This document shows positions 21,721 through 33,420 of a stretch of 64,000 nt of DNA, one piece after another. This stretch comes from Isochrysis galbana (taxonomy: Eukaryota > Haptophyta > Isochrysidales > Isochrysidaceae). Location: the NCBI GenBank assembly GCA_018136815.1, contig CM030931.1, positions 10,985,072-11,049,071 on the forward strand, given 5' to 3'. The notes under the pieces were generated by a model. That model searched no databases and was not told the origin of the DNA. It saw only the letters and a program-made list of their open reading frames with translations. The stretch's first letter is position 1. Every line of letters begins with the position of its first letter. A program made the translations under genes and the position numbers.

Positions 21721-22293
21721 AACTTCTTCTTGTCGCTCGCAGAGCACGAATCCCAATTATTTAGGTGCATATAATTGCCTATTGACCCCTAGCAGCAACG
21801 CTTAGCCCCTAACTTGGACAATCTTCCCACGTTCTCACAGGCGAGATCAGCCTTGCGCTCTGAGCAGGGGCTGGCCGGCTCGCGCGGAGCAAATAGTAGC
21901 GTTAGCAAGCACAAGTGAGTGAGAGTGAAAGTAGGTGACTGGGGCCCACGTGCATACCACACAACAGCCCTTCACCTTTAGCACATGAGCGCGCTAAGCT
22001 ACGCGCGCTCACACCGTATTGCCAGGCTGATTGTAACTGGCGATACAACTGTAGATGCGCAATATGTGCTATGCGAATCAATGCCAATCAATGCTTCGCT
22101 GAGATTGGCGTCGGCGACGTGGCCATTATATGAGGCCATGCTTCCGCGCGGAGCACGCTGCATGCCCGAGTCTTGAGCACACATAAAATATCACCATTGA
22201 TAGTTGCAAATGCAACATTTGCGACGGTGGCTACGGCCATTATTGAGGGATGCCGTCGCTGCCACGTGGCACCCGGCGCACTCACACCCAAAA

Positions 22294-24867
22294 TCACGAC
22301 CGGCCGCCGAGTCGCACATACGTCTGGTCGAGCGCCTCAAGCACAAACATCCTACCGATGGTAGGTATGCTGTCGCGGCGCTCCCACGCCTTCCTCAGCA
22401 GGGCACGCGCAAGTGCGATCGCCTCGGCATTCGCCGCACTTTGCCCATCTGTCGTTAGTCCAGTTGCCGGCGCGGTGCCCACCATGCTCGCACCCAGCTC
22501 GACTAGCTTGGCAGCAGCCTCGAGCGCCTGGCGGTCGCGCTCATCGTTCTCAATGAACTTTGACGAGCGAAAAATGCCAAGCGGGTCTACCACGACGCCG
22601 AGCAGCGAGCGATTATCCGGTCCAATCGTCGGTGAGCGCGAGCGCGCCTGCGCCCAGAGTTCGCGCGAGCCCGCGGCGACGATGAGAGTGAGCTGCTCGA
22701 TCACGAGCTTTTGAAGAGGCGATGGCGTCTCGAGGACATCAAGCAAGGCGTCCGCAGCGGCCGCGACATCCAGCGGGGCTGGCTCGGCAACGTTGGCGCC
22801 CGGCCCGGAAATGGCGGCGTTAGTCGTTACCGCATATTTACGCGCCCCCTTCAGGAGTGTCTCTACGCGTTTGGGTGAAAGCACACGGCCTGCCCGATCT
22901 TCCTTGCTTTCACCAAAAACAAATGTTTCAAGTGCGCCCGCTGTGCGCGGGGAGGGATCCGTCATGATGCGTCGTGAAATGTACGGCAGCGTCTCCTTTA
23001 CGATGGAGTAGTTGGGGTCAGAGGAGAGCCCGATGCCTTCCAGGACAGAGAAGGACTTGGCAATGTATGCGAAGTAGGGTGGAATCTGGAAGAGGCCGTT
23101 CTCAGTCTCAGCGGTCAGCTCTTGCACACGGGAGAAAAGCGCGGGCACATCGAGCTTTGCCGCCCCACCACCTGAGTTCCACGTCGAGTAGACGTATGTG
23201 AGATAGTCGACCACGCCGGAAGACTCTATGTCTTTCTCTCCGCCCTCAGGGACGAAGCCGAGTTTGACGAGGTCAGACGGTACCTGTAGACGGGTGCAAA
23301 CATCAAGCGCTTGAACTCAACTAACGAACACCGACTGTCTTGCGGGATCAGCTTGCAGGAGTGGATGAGAGTAGAGACTGAATCCACGCGCGACGCGTGT
23401 GGATGCACTGCTTACCTTGGCGTAATCCTCGGCGGTCAGGTGCGCGACGTGCTCGATGAGCGTAAGCTGGAGCTCGGCATCGATCGTGGTAACGAGGCCC
23501 CAATCAAGGATGCACAGCCGGCCATCAGGTGTACGCAAGAGGTTGCCCGGATGCGGGTCGCAGTGGAGGACGCCGTCGGCGAGCATCATCTCCAGGTAGG
23601 TCGACATGGCGAGAGAGCACAACCGAGGGACGTCATGCTGAGCCGAGGTGCGGTCGAGCCTCTCGCCCTCGACCCACTCCGTCGTCAGCACTGGCCCGCT
23701 GCTCAGCTCTGGCAAGGCACGCGGCGCGAACACAGAGCCGTTGAGCGCGCCAGTGCCCACGCGCTCGTTGAAGCGCTCGGCATTGCGCGCCTCGGCCGAG
23801 TAATCAAGCTCATCCACGAATCCCTTGCCCCACGCGTCGGCAGTGCCCTGAAGATCACCTGGGACGCCGAAAAGCGATGCGAGAGGTGCAAGCACGTCGC
23901 GGATGAGCAACATGTCAAGAGCAATTTGCCGAATCATCCGTGGACGCTGCACCTTGACAGCAACGGCCCGCCCGTCGGCGGTCTTCCCCTTGTACACCTG
24001 GCCGAGAGACGCGGCGGCGATCGGTGAGGCAGTGAGCGAAGCCATCAGCGCCTTGGCCTGCGGGCTCGAGCCCAGCGCATCGGCGATCATTGAGCGTGCC
24101 TCTTCCGACGGAAAGGGGGCGACCTGGTCTTGGAGCGATGTGAGGCCACGGATGTAAGCCGGTGGCAAGAGATCAGTGCGGATCGAGGCAGACTGGCCAG
24201 CCTTGATAAAAGTGGGGCCAAGAGCCGTTAGAACGCGCGCGAGCTCGAGTGCGCGCGCGTCTGCGTTGATGCGCAGCGTCTCACGACCTGCCAGCCAGTC
24301 GCTCAGCAGTGTCGTGCCAAAGCCACCCGAGCGGACGAGCAGCTCTAGAGCGCGCGCCGCAACCTCAATGGGACGCGTGGAGAAGTAGCGGCGGGCGGAA
24401 TCTGGATCGTACTTGCCGGCCGGGTACGGAGCGTCACCCGCAGACGCAATCTCGCGCGCCAGCTCGAGCAGGAAGAGCGCGCCGCCAACAACCGCCACCT
24501 GGCTGCTTGTGTCAGCCCCATAGAGCGCGACCTGCAGAGCATCCTGCTCACGGAAGATAGGCTCCAAAAGGGGCGTGATGGAGTCGGGCGGTTGTGGGAG
24601 CCCTGAGAGCGCTGCCTCCACAGCCGCGCGCGCGCCCTGGAGCCGTGGAGCCAGAGAAGAGGAGAGAGAAGAGGAGAGAGAAGAGAGTGAAGAGGAAAGA
24701 GAGGAGAGCGAGGCGGGAAGAGAGAAGGAGGAGGAGGAGAGCGCGTCGAGAGGTGGGGGTGGCCATTGCAGCTCGAGCCGTGTGGCTGCACGCGCTGGTG
24801 CATAGCCCCTCCCCACCGTTGGCCCCGGCAGCAGCGTGCAGGGGAGGAGGAGGAGGCAGAGGGGCAT
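22294..24867 (-). CDS. ABC1/UbiB-family atypical kinase, plastid-type, two exons
   Basis: Exon 1 (24867-23416) and exon 2 (23283-22294) join in phase 0 across a 132-bp GTAAGC...TACAG intron, giving 813 residues. ABC1K hallmarks are present in order: the KxGQ motif (FIKAGQSAS, about 218), the Ala-rich loop with SLGQVYKG (about 282), the invariant lysine in VAVKVQRP, the ExD motif (VDELDY), DPHPGN (about 436) and DWG as the magnesium-binding DFG equivalent. The family has ATPase or weak kinase activity and supports quinone and prenyl-lipid metabolism in mitochondria and plastoglobules. The start at 24867 gives MPLCLLLLPCTLLPGP followed by Arg/Ser-rich sequence, a bipartite leader; frames further upstream run into GA repeats. 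A plastid ABC1K is inferred. Confidence 0.88.
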
Positions 24868-25147
24868 CCCGGGCCCCGGTGGAGAGAGGAAGGTGGTAGG
24901 TGCTGAGAGTAGGGGAGAGAGGGGAGAGAGTTTAAGAGACGACGTGCCCTCCCAGTGATATGATGAAAGAGAAGGCTTTTGATATGAATGTCTAAGGGGT
25001 GCTGTGCTGGGGGGCGGTTCTCTTGTGGCAGGAAAAAGTATGGCACATGTGCGGAAAGAGAGAGATGAAGACTTGCGATTCACACGATTTTGAAGAACTT
25101 TATAGAAGAGAAGAAGATGTTGGATCTTCAGCGGAGCATCAGAGGAG

Positions 25148-25208
<61 letters not shown>

Positions 25209-25415
25209 GGGGGGCGGGAAGACGAACCACCAGAGGGAGGATAGCTTCATTAGGTATGTTGCGAGGATTACCTCATATGGCAAAAAATCTTGCCGATCAT
25301 GCGCCCAGAATTTTGCTTCTCCTCTCTCTTCTTCTTACTTGCACGGGCTTCTTAGACTGTTCTCTACAGGTAGTCCGACAAAAATGAAAAAGAGAGGTGA
25401 AGGGATCTAAAGGAG

Positions 25416-25469
<54 letters not shown>

Positions 25470-25565
25470 AACAGAGAGAGAAACAGAGAGAGAAATAGAT
25501 AAGAGAGAGAGAGAGAGAGAAACAGAGAGCGAGGGAGGGAGGGAGAAAGAGAGAGGGAGAGAGAG

Positions 25566-25603
<38 letters not shown>

Positions 25604-26031
25604 AGAGCGAATCTCGCGGCCGCAGCCACCGAAACGTTCGTGGAGCTTTCCCATCTCTCTCGACGTCCGTCTCCGTCCGCCTTTCTTGGCCGCCCTTTTT
25701 TACTGTTGACTACTCTACCTACTTTTACACGAGAGCAGCAGAGCCAGCACTGCTATGGTCAAGGCTACATACAGAATGTACGTACGGGGGGTTGGGGTTG
25801 GCTAGGTCACATAACATTCTTTTAACGTACCTGATCGCATTGGCACGCGCTTTCCGATCCGGGACATGCTCTCGTCCCTCGTCCCGCGTTGAGCATGGGC
25901 GGATGCTGGCCTTGGTTGAGCCAGAGTACAGTGTCAACAACACAAGCAACACTCGGCGCCTTTGACCGCACTTGCCATTATTTATGACGAGTCTGGCCCC
26001 ACGGGCATCTTCCACGTCGACACAGCATTGT
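24868..26031. repeat. GA microsatellites between two minus-strand genes
   Basis: (GA)n at 25148-25205 and a second GA/GAAA-rich block at 25418-25610. The first lies about 280 bp upstream of the ABC1K start. No gene in the remainder (25620-26031). Confidence 0.9.
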
Positions 26032-26955
26032 TCACGTCGGCACAGTTTCTTGCTTGCACACTATCCATGTGGTCATGGTGTTGTCATGCTCTTTCCCTGC
26101 AGGTGGCACCCCCCAATGTCCTGGATCATCAAGGACATGAAGCGGCAATCCAAAGCCAGCACGCTTTGCTGCTGTCGTGAGTGCACGCAGCACATGCTGC
26201 TCTCTGTCTCCAAGTGTGCGGCCGCTGGGCTCTGCTCGTGTGAGCGTGAAGCCAATAGCAACAGCACCAACCTGGCGCAAGGGCTCGTGTCGCCTGTGAT
26301 GGAAGAGCGCATCTATCATCGCAACAAGCGGAGCCGTCTGCCCGCTGCATCCATCCAAGTAGGCAGCGCAGAACGGGACGTCGGCCGTGTCCGGCGCGGC
26401 GAGTGCAGTCTCTGCTCGAGCTCGGGTAAGGTGGATGAGGGAAGCAGGTGGCTCTGTGAGAATTCGGCACGATTCTGCGTGGGGATTGGCCACGTACAGC
26501 TGATCAGATGTGAAGCCACCAGCACGTAGAGCTGCCGTGCTGCCACCATCCGGCCCCTCGAGGTAAAACACACGAGCGCGCGGGCCTCCGAGTCGAAGGG
26601 CGAGCGACACGAATACTTGATTATGCACGCGTTTGAAGGCGTGATGGGCCTCGGTGTAGTCAGACGAGCAGTATGTGTCACCCCGAGAGAGAAGTCCAGT
26701 GAGCTCGCCGTGCTTGGCCTCATCGAGGGGTTTTGTGCTGCGCAAGAGCTCGAGCTCGTCGACCCGTCGTTGTCGCGCCTCGGCCTTGTTGCGCCGCCGC
26801 CGGCCTTCGCCAGCCGAGGGTGGTAGTCCAGCACAGAGGGCCACGCTCCGTCCGAGTGCAGTAGCCGCACGAATCACACCTACTTCCCGGAAGAGAGGTG
26901 GGCTCGGCAGGCTCCCGGGCCATAGTAGCCACAGCAGCGCGAGCACACCGCCCAT
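26032..26955 (-). CDS. Secretory-leader protein with methyltransferase-like core, function unknown
   Basis: A 307-residue frame starting at ATG 26955, chosen because it opens a hydrophobic leader (MGGVLALLWLLWPGSLPS). The frame is open further upstream without an ATG-supported domain. A basic helix follows (RRRRNKAEARQRRVDELELL). The core RARVFYLEGPDGGSTAAL, then TSDQLYVANPH and FCAAYLDGCSGQTAPLV, has a beta-strand/Gly loop/Asn-strand order like a Rossmann methyltransferase: GPDGGST in the motif I position and AAYLDGC resembling motif IV. The cofactor-binding Gly-rich motif is not canonical, so binding of S-adenosylmethionine is unproven. Single exon, with codon use like neighbouring host genes. 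Confidence 0.55.
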   Translation of the reverse strand: MGGVLALLWLLWPGSLPSPPLFREVGVIRAATALGRSVALCAGLPPSAGEGRRRRNKAEARQRRVDELELLRSTKPLDEAKHGELTGLLSRGDTYCSSDYTEAHHAFKRVHNQVFVSLALRLGGPRARVFYLEGPDGGSTAALRAGGFTSDQLYVANPHAESCRILTEPPASLIHLTRARAETALAAPDTADVPFCAAYLDGCSGQTAPLVAMIDALFHHRRHEPLRQVGAVAIGFTLTRAEPSGRTLGDREQHVLRALTTAAKRAGFGLPLHVLDDPGHWGVPPAGKEHDNTMTTWIVCKQETVPT

Positions 26956-27470
26956 CCCGCGTGGCCGACCTCGACCCCCGGGAGGGTAAGGTGGTGAAGA
27001 AAAGAGGTTGGCAGCTGGGTCGGAGCTCTCGTGAAAGAGCCGTTCAGTGCTTCTTTTCTTTGTATCGATCGGACAGACCCGATCCGAGTCGTGCGATTCG
27101 CACCAGCGAGTTGCGCTCCGCACTCTCTGTGCGTCTCGGGCACCAGCTTGAGCTGGACGTCAAGCTGAGCACTTGACAGAGTCTTATTTGAATTCCTGGT
27201 TGCCGGGGCGCCAAATTTGGAGCTTCCGCACCCGCTTTCTATTCTTCTCTGCTCGCCCCACAGGCTCACCCCCAGCGCCCGGGGTCTCAAGGGAGTTCGA
27301 GGACCATCCCCCGTCACACTTTGGCAGCCATAGGAGTATATTAAGAAGAGTTAATAGAGGATTTTTGTACCCATCATTAGGGACTCAATAGCAACCACAC
27401 CAATAGCGCGCAGCCGCTATTGGGGCCCTATTGCGCCCGCTCTGCAAAAGGAAAATTGGCCGTTCCCCTT

Positions 27471-28816
27471 CTAAATAAGTAGGTGGACGCGCCGGACGGA
27501 GGGAAGGGGAGCTATGCCCACGCGCCCCTTCACCGCGGCGGAGTTGGAGGACGCAGAACTAGCGATGCTCTGCGCCTGGGCCTGCGCCTCGCGAGCTCGC
27601 GCTAGAAGGACGGAGGCAGAGTCGTGGTGCCGGTGAGATGCCGAACGGCAGTGGTCCAGGACCACCGGCATCCACTGAGATGCCATCGCCCCCGCGATGC
27701 CCACGTAAGTGCGGCTCCGGAGAGCGCCGCGATGAGCGATGAGGGGTCATGGAGGGTTGGGAATTGTGATCCCGGGCGCATCTTTTGCCAAGACGCGAGG
27801 GCGTGGGGTGGTCGGGACCACGGCGACACGATTGAGGATGGCTCGGTAGGGCTCGTAGGTCCCCCCCGAGTCCGATGGCAACGGTGGGGCGGCCTCATCC
27901 GCCTCCGAGGGGGGGGGATATGCCTCAACAGCCTCTTCCATGCAGATTTCAGTGAGAGCGGGCGGCTCATGCCCGCTCTCCACAGCATCGGAGGGCGATG
28001 GGGATGGTGATGGAGGCGCAGCGCCGGCCTCGAATGGGTGATAGACGGCGGTAGCCGCGAGCTCGGCCTCTGAGGAGGCGCGGTCTTCGGGAGTGGTGGT
28101 GGGCAGAGCGGGCAGGAGGCCCGCTTCTGCAGGAGGAGGGGCCTTGGGCCCCTTTGGCGGGCCGGGCGCGGGACGCGTCGACTTAGATTCTTCACCTGAC
28201 GGATCGAGCATGACCACGGGCTCGATATGCGACGAGACGGAAGGGAAACGATCGGCGGGAGGCGCGGCAAAGGTGGCCGGGAGTGATGGAATGACGGGCT
28301 GGACCATCTTCTCAGCAGAGAAAGGCGGGAGGACGGGCTTGGGCGAGGGCGAGCGCGACGACGGAGCGGACATGGCTGGGCGGATCGGGACGGATAGGCT
28401 GGGGCTGAGGGAGCGGAGAGGTTTGGTATTGAGGTAGTGTTGAGAACGAGGGACGAGGACGGGAACGAGAACGAGAACGAGAACGAGAGCGACGAACGAA
28501 GAACGACAGACGACAGATGGCCAGGGGCCGCTGGACCGACGAGATGACACCACACTCACGTCAACGCTCTCCACACTAACGTATCCTTGTCACGGAACGC
28601 ACAGGAACCCGCTGACAGACCGAACAAGGAAGAGAATGCCGACAAGAGAGCGACGGGGCGACGGACGATCCGACGGGGGCGACAGTTACGCACAGGAATA
28701 AGGAGGGAATCTTTCGAAAACCCTTAAGTGAGTTGATGAAGACCGAAGTAAGATCGCGCCACGATATGATCCAACGGCCAACACCTGAGGGGGAATCAGG
28801 GTCACACATGGGGGCG
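27471..28816 (-). repeat. Retroelement leader-ORF1 copy B (longest)
   Basis: Minus orientation. The 5' boundary with copy C (39512) falls at CGCCCCCATGTGTGACC (about 28816). A leader of about 440 bp includes GTTCTC hexamer repeats at 28450-28490. ATG 28373 opens MSAPSSRSPSPKPVLPPFSAE, continuing as a Pro/Ser/Ala/Glu-rich protein to KDAPGITIPN and then, with a frame change, SLIAALSGAALT, MASQWMPVVLDH and the helical LLARAREAQAQAQSIASSAS. It looks like a gag/ORF1-type protein of a retroelement. No reverse transcriptase was seen, so the copy is truncated. Confidence 0.6.
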
Positions 28817-28859
28817 GTTCCTTGCACCGGCGATACCTGAGAACGCGCGACTTAGCCTA

Positions 28860-29290
28860 AAAACGCGAGGAGCACGCAAGGAGGTAAGCCAGGTGAGGGG
28901 CAAGCAGGCGACAAGGGAGGCGACAAAGGAGGCGAGGGCAAAGAGGGCGAATGGGCGAATATAGGACCCTGCGACGGTGACTAGTGGCTAGCCTGCAAGG
29001 AGGGAACATAGAAACGCAAACAACTTCAACTTCTGAAACAAAAAGGTCGATCGCAGATGCGACACCGAGCCAAGCCCCAACCCGCACGCGGAGCACGAGC
29101 CTCAAAAATACACTTATCTCACGAAGAATGGGGACACGTGGCGAAACTATACCCTTCCCTTGCTTTAACACACGGACAAACACCCCCACTTCAAACATAT
29201 CGCCCACAGAAGGCTAGCTTCAAGCTTTCTGCGGCTCGCCTGGCCTAATAATAAAGACCAGATAGTAATCTACTACTCTACAAGAAGAAT
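28860..29290. other. Element-like ORF region
   Basis: A plus-strand ORF starting MASLQGGNIETQTTSTSETK (28984) shares KRSIADATPS with the ORF at 11751-11969 (-). It is probably another repeated element fragment. No host gene seen. Confidence 0.35.
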
Positions 29291-29503
29291 CTCCTAGCTC
29301 GTTGTCTCCTCCCCTCCTCCTCTCCCTTCCTCCCTCCCCTCGGCGCCCGCCTCACCCGCGCGCTCTCTCTCTCCTCCCTCCCTCCCCCTCCCCCTTCCTC
29401 CCCCTTCCCCCCCGCCCCCCCTCTTCCCCCTCCCACCCACAATCCCCTCCTCCAGCCTCCTCTCGCTCTGCCGTGCCACCCTGCCTTCTCCTCCTCTTTG
29501 CGG

Positions 29504-32431
29504 ATGGCGTGCTCTCGCCCCTCGCTCGCCGAGGCGGAGGCGGAGCTCGCCGCTGCCCTCAGCTCTCTCTCTCTCTGCTCTAGCTGCCTCACCTCCGCCA
29601 CCACGCCGCCGCCTGCGCAGCTTGCACCACTACTCGCCTCGCTTTCGCACATCACGGCGCAGATCACCGAGCTGCTTGCGCCATCCGCCGACCGCGCATC
29701 TTCCTCTGTCCGCGTCTCGAACGGCCTCGGCGCGGTGCGCCTCTCTGAGGCGAGCGAGCGTAGGGAGAGCGAGGCGGCGGAGATGGCAGAGAGGCCGTCG
29801 GCACACAGCTCCAGATGGTTCCCTGGCCTCGACGCAACATACGAGGCGGAGACTCCCATCGAATCGCGCTGCCCGACCTATGGCTCGGCTGACACTGGGG
29901 TGGGTGACGGCTCCAGCGTGCTGGCCAAGCGTGCCGCTCCGGCCGATGAATATTTGCTCGATGGGATCAAGGGGCTGCTTATTGACTTGGACGGCACGAT
30001 GTACAACCCGTCGGGCGCCATCCCTGGTGCCGACGCCTTCTACGCCTACGTGCTGCGTCGGAAGCTTCCGTTTGTCTTCCTCTCCAATACGGGCGCTAAA
30101 GGGCCGCATGGCGTACAGGCAAAGCTAATGTCCAAGGGCTTCATGTTGCAGGCCTCGCCCGTGCCCATTTCAAACATCTACACAGCGGCTCAGGCGCAAT
30201 GCCAATACATGCTGGATCACTTTCCGGCCGGTTCACGCGTCTTCATCATCGCTGGTGGTACTGACGCACACTCCACGGAACGTGCATCGATCGACTGCTC
30301 TTGGTGGATGGAGCTGCTTGTCTCGGGTACTTGCCGCTCGGGAGAAGCGCAGCTTGTAGGCGATGACGATGAAGCAGATTGGCGCTCATCCTCCACCTCG
30401 GATGCGGCAATGGAGCTCGTAAGCTCGTGGGAGATACGGACCCATCTATCTGAGGAGGAGGCCAAAGAGTGGTCAGCAATCGCGGCGGCACACCTGGAGC
30501 ACCCGTGCGTGTTCGTGGTGCTCTTCTCCGATGGCTCCATCTCCGCGTCGGTCGATCCGAAGACAGGCAAACCGAGCCAACCCGACTGGTCCTTTTCGAT
30601 CATCAAGATTGCGTCGTACCTCCTCTCGCATGGCGCCGAGTTCGTCTGCACCGCCGAGGACGCCTTCAACCCGACAAAGGACGGGTTCCCGCTCCCCGGC
30701 CCGGGCATGTTCTCGGCCATGTTCCGTAAGCTAATGTACCCGCTCGGGCGGAACCGGCACCGCGTATGTGGCAAGGGCGGCGGGCCCAATGAGGGTGGGC
30801 GGTACATGATGGGCCATGCCATCGAGATGCTACGCAGTCAAGGCTTCGACGGCGCCTTACGGGAAATCCTCATCGTGGGTGATCGATTCGACACCGACAT
30901 ACGCGCCGGCGTAAACGCCGGTCTCACCACTTGCCTCGTCGAATCGGGCTGCCACTCGCACCAGTTGCAGCACTTCTACCCGACCGACAGGGCAGATTTT
31001 GTGGCGGATTCGGTTGCAGAGTTGCTTCCGCCTGCTTCCTTGCCCCAGCGTGTGTCGGCGGGGCTAGATATTGTGGCAGCCTCCCGTTCCGCGAGGGACG
31101 GGCGGGTGGAGGAGTCGAGGCGGAGCTCGCGCGGTGAAACCTCCAGCGTGCACCCAAGCGGAGATGCACTGCACTCGCTTCGCTCATGGATGCTGTCCCG
31201 CGGCAATCTTGTGTACGCTTCGTCCAAGACGCCCTTGCTGGTCCCTCTCGTCCAGCGTTTGCGTAATTACTTCGACTCAAAGGACCCGGAGGCCACCGGG
31301 TACATCTCGGCGACGGATACGTACCTTGCACTCAAGCAACTCGGCATTGCACCCCAGCAGCGACCCCTCGCACGCGCTGCTACGCTCGGCGCCGAGCTCA
31401 GCTTGAGCAGCCCTCCGCTTATGTCGCCCACTACGGAGCCAATCACCGGGTCCATGCATACACCCGCCTCTGCTTGCGGCCCAAGCCGTTTAGGTTTGTT
31501 GGCGGGAGTGGACGAGGGGGGTGGCTCGCGCTTCGCCACAGTCCAGGTAGGGGCACTCTCGCGCGTCACGTTTCGCCAGTTCTTCCTGGCTGTGCAGCGC
31601 GCCTTCGAGCAGGCCTCCACTGTGCCGGCTCATGTGCGCACGAGGCGCACGGCCAGCGCAGGCGCTTGTCCTTCCGATGACGTCGTGCCTTGCCACGACT
31701 CGGTTCGCTCGGCTGCCGCCGCGATGCTCTATTCCAAACACGCTGGGGCGCCCGCGTTCAAGCGGCTGCCATCTTTCTTGCGCGCTCCCAGCTCGGCCCC
31801 GCCGCACCTCTTCAAGACGAGCTCGCGTACGTCGAACCACGAGGAATGGCACGGAGCAGCGCCCGCAACGGCTGCACTTGACCGCGGTACCGTCGGCAAC
31901 CTGCCCGTGGAGGCGGAGGAGGTGGAATTCTTCTTCGGTAACTCCGCCTGCTCCGCTGCACCCGGCGCTATCGGGGGCTTAGCGAGATGCCGCGCAGGGT
32001 CACAGGCATCGACCGATGACGCGGAGAGCTCGCCCAGGCGCGTTCGTTGCGGCCATTGCTGCAAGTCGAGCGGAGCGCCCGAGCGGATGAGACCCGATGA
32101 CTGCGGTGTGGGGCTGAGGCACGGCGAGCCTCGACTGACCCTCTCGTCGCATGACCTTTTTGAGATGGGTGAGCAAGAGCGGCGTCGGTGGGCGGAGGTG
32201 AATGGTGGCCCGACGGCCACAACGCTCAAGCGGGTTGGGACGTCGGTGCCAAATGACTTATACTTGTGTGGTAGCGAGTCCCACTCCTCGGCCGACACGA
32301 GTGATGGCGCGGCATGTGCTACGCATAACCAGCCCTCACCTCTACATCCGACTGTTGGCATGGGCGCTCGGTCTCCGCCTAAGATGGATTTGCTCGCCGT
32401 GGGTTTGCGACGTGCGCACACGGACCATTGA
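29504..32431 (+). CDS. HAD-superfamily (IIA, NagD-like) phosphatase with long C-terminal extension
   Basis: Single exon, 975 residues. ATG 29504 is the first ATG after a CT-rich tract. The HAD core begins with motif I GLLIDLDGTMYNP (catalytic Asp pair, about 162-165), then motif II in FLSNTGAKG (about 195). A cap region rich in Ser/Asp follows, then a Lys-bearing CGKGGGPNEGG (about 425), and motif IV GDRFDTDIRAGVNAG (about 460), the acidic magnesium site of IIA hydrolases (NagD, phosphoglycolate and PLP phosphatases). Residues about 585-625 (LRNYFDSKDPEATGYIS) have an EF-hand-like helix and acidic loop. The last 350 residues are low-complexity Ser/Arg. The family is usually about 300 residues, so the length is exceptional. 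Substrate unknown; no signal peptide. Confidence 0.8.
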   Translation: MACSRPSLAEAEAELAAALSSLSLCSSCLTSATTPPPAQLAPLLASLSHITAQITELLAPSADRASSSVRVSNGLGAVRLSEASERRESEAAEMAERPSAHSSRWFPGLDATYEAETPIESRCPTYGSADTGVGDGSSVLAKRAAPADEYLLDGIKGLLIDLDGTMYNPSGAIPGADAFYAYVLRRKLPFVFLSNTGAKGPHGVQAKLMSKGFMLQASPVPISNIYTAAQAQCQYMLDHFPAGSRVFIIAGGTDAHSTERASIDCSWWMELLVSGTCRSGEAQLVGDDDEADWRSSSTSDAAMELVSSWEIRTHLSEEEAKEWSAIAAAHLEHPCVFVVLFSDGSISASVDPKTGKPSQPDWSFSIIKIASYLLSHGAEFVCTAEDAFNPTKDGFPLPGPGMFSAMFRKLMYPLGRNRHRVCGKGGGPNEGGRYMMGHAIEMLRSQGFDGALREILIVGDRFDTDIRAGVNAGLTTCLVESGCHSHQLQHFYPTDRADFVADSVAELLPPASLPQRVSAGLDIVAASRSARDGRVEESRRSSRGETSSVHPSGDALHSLRSWMLSRGNLVYASSKTPLLVPLVQRLRNYFDSKDPEATGYISATDTYLALKQLGIAPQQRPLARAATLGAELSLSSPPLMSPTTEPITGSMHTPASACGPSRLGLLAGVDEGGGSRFATVQVGALSRVTFRQFFLAVQRAFEQASTVPAHVRTRRTASAGACPSDDVVPCHDSVRSAAAAMLYSKHAGAPAFKRLPSFLRAPSSAPPHLFKTSSRTSNHEEWHGAAPATAALDRGTVGNLPVEAEEVEFFFGNSACSAAPGAIGGLARCRAGSQASTDDAESSPRRVRCGHCCKSSGAPERMRPDDCGVGLRHGEPRLTLSSHDLFEMGEQERRRWAEVNGGPTATTLKRVGTSVPNDLYLCGSESHSSADTSDGAACATHNQPSPLHPTVGMGARSPPKMDLLAVGLRRAHTDH

Positions 32432-33212
32432 GCAATGACGCAAGCGCGTGGCAAACTAGTTGACATTTGTCGCCGAGTCGCGCCGAGTCCCCTCGACGTT
32501 TTGCGCACCTATGTCTGCTTCGTTGGACAATTCTAGCTCTGCTTGCAGGGCCGGAAGCTCTGCGGCGTGGGCAGTGGCGCTCCGTGCCTCGCTTTTCCCC
32601 TCCGCTTCACGCCGCGGGTTCGCCCACCTGAGCGAGTGCGTCCACACGTCTAGATTGACTGTCCAACGAGCTGTGCCCGGGCCCGTAAAGAGCCAACTTC
32701 ATTTCAAACTCACACGCGTAGGGCTGCCCGATCGCCGAGCATGATTTTTGTCGGGTCTGTGCGACATCTGAAATTTCGTCACCACTTCGGACATAGGCTT
32801 ACGACTCGTGATTGGTTAGTGCATTCCTTCGTGCAGCACGATGCGTGATTAGCCGTGCGCATTTTTGCTCAAGAACAAGGCCGCGTGATGCATCCATGCA
32901 TTGCTTCATACGCCCCCGTCGTTGCGCTGACGGTGTGCGATTGCGGTCGGGCGGTCGAGGATCCCTGCTGCATTCCGTTCCTTTTTATGTTTGCTACTTG
33001 GGGCTTTCATATGGCATACTGCAAGTATACTGTGAGTCTCATTCGACCTTCTTCGAGTGCTTGGTACTTGGTATTCCGGCGCTGCGTACAACTAGTCCCA
33101 TCAACTATCTGTCCAAAAATTCTTAAACAAATGGTGCTATTCCTACTTAATATACTACTATGAAAAATAAAAATAAACCTTTGCTGATATTCTCACCGTA
33201 CACGCAGCCTTG
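32432..33212. other. 3' flank, no gene
   Basis: Only short frames. The last 100 bases are AT-rich (AAAAATAAAAATAAACC) before the element terminus at 33213. Confidence 0.5.
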
Positions 33213-33420
33213 TAGGGCGGTCAAACAAGGGCTTTTTAACCATTAGTAAGGGCCGGGCTGCATTTTTTGACCGTGGCGCGATGCCCAATAAAAGACTTCC
33301 GGGGGGGCTACCTGACGCGACGAAAATCTTCGCCAAGAAATGGTGCGATCCGCCCCCCCTCTCTCCCCCTCCGTCACGCGCACTCACGCTCTACCCGTAA
33401 AGAATGGGCGGTCGCGCCCG
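33213..33420 (+). repeat. TAGGGCGGTCAAAC element, copy 1
   Basis: Starts TAGGGCGGTCAAACAAGGG, then CTTTTTAACCATTAGTAAGG, TTGACCGTGGCGCGATG and CGAAAATCTTCGCCAAGAAA. The whole order is repeated at 38361-38523 in the same orientation with about 85-90% identity by eye. Confidence 0.7.

Noticed and set aside
25297-25654. Leu/Ser-rich membrane-like ORFs on the minus strand
   Set aside because: Direct translation of GA repeats.
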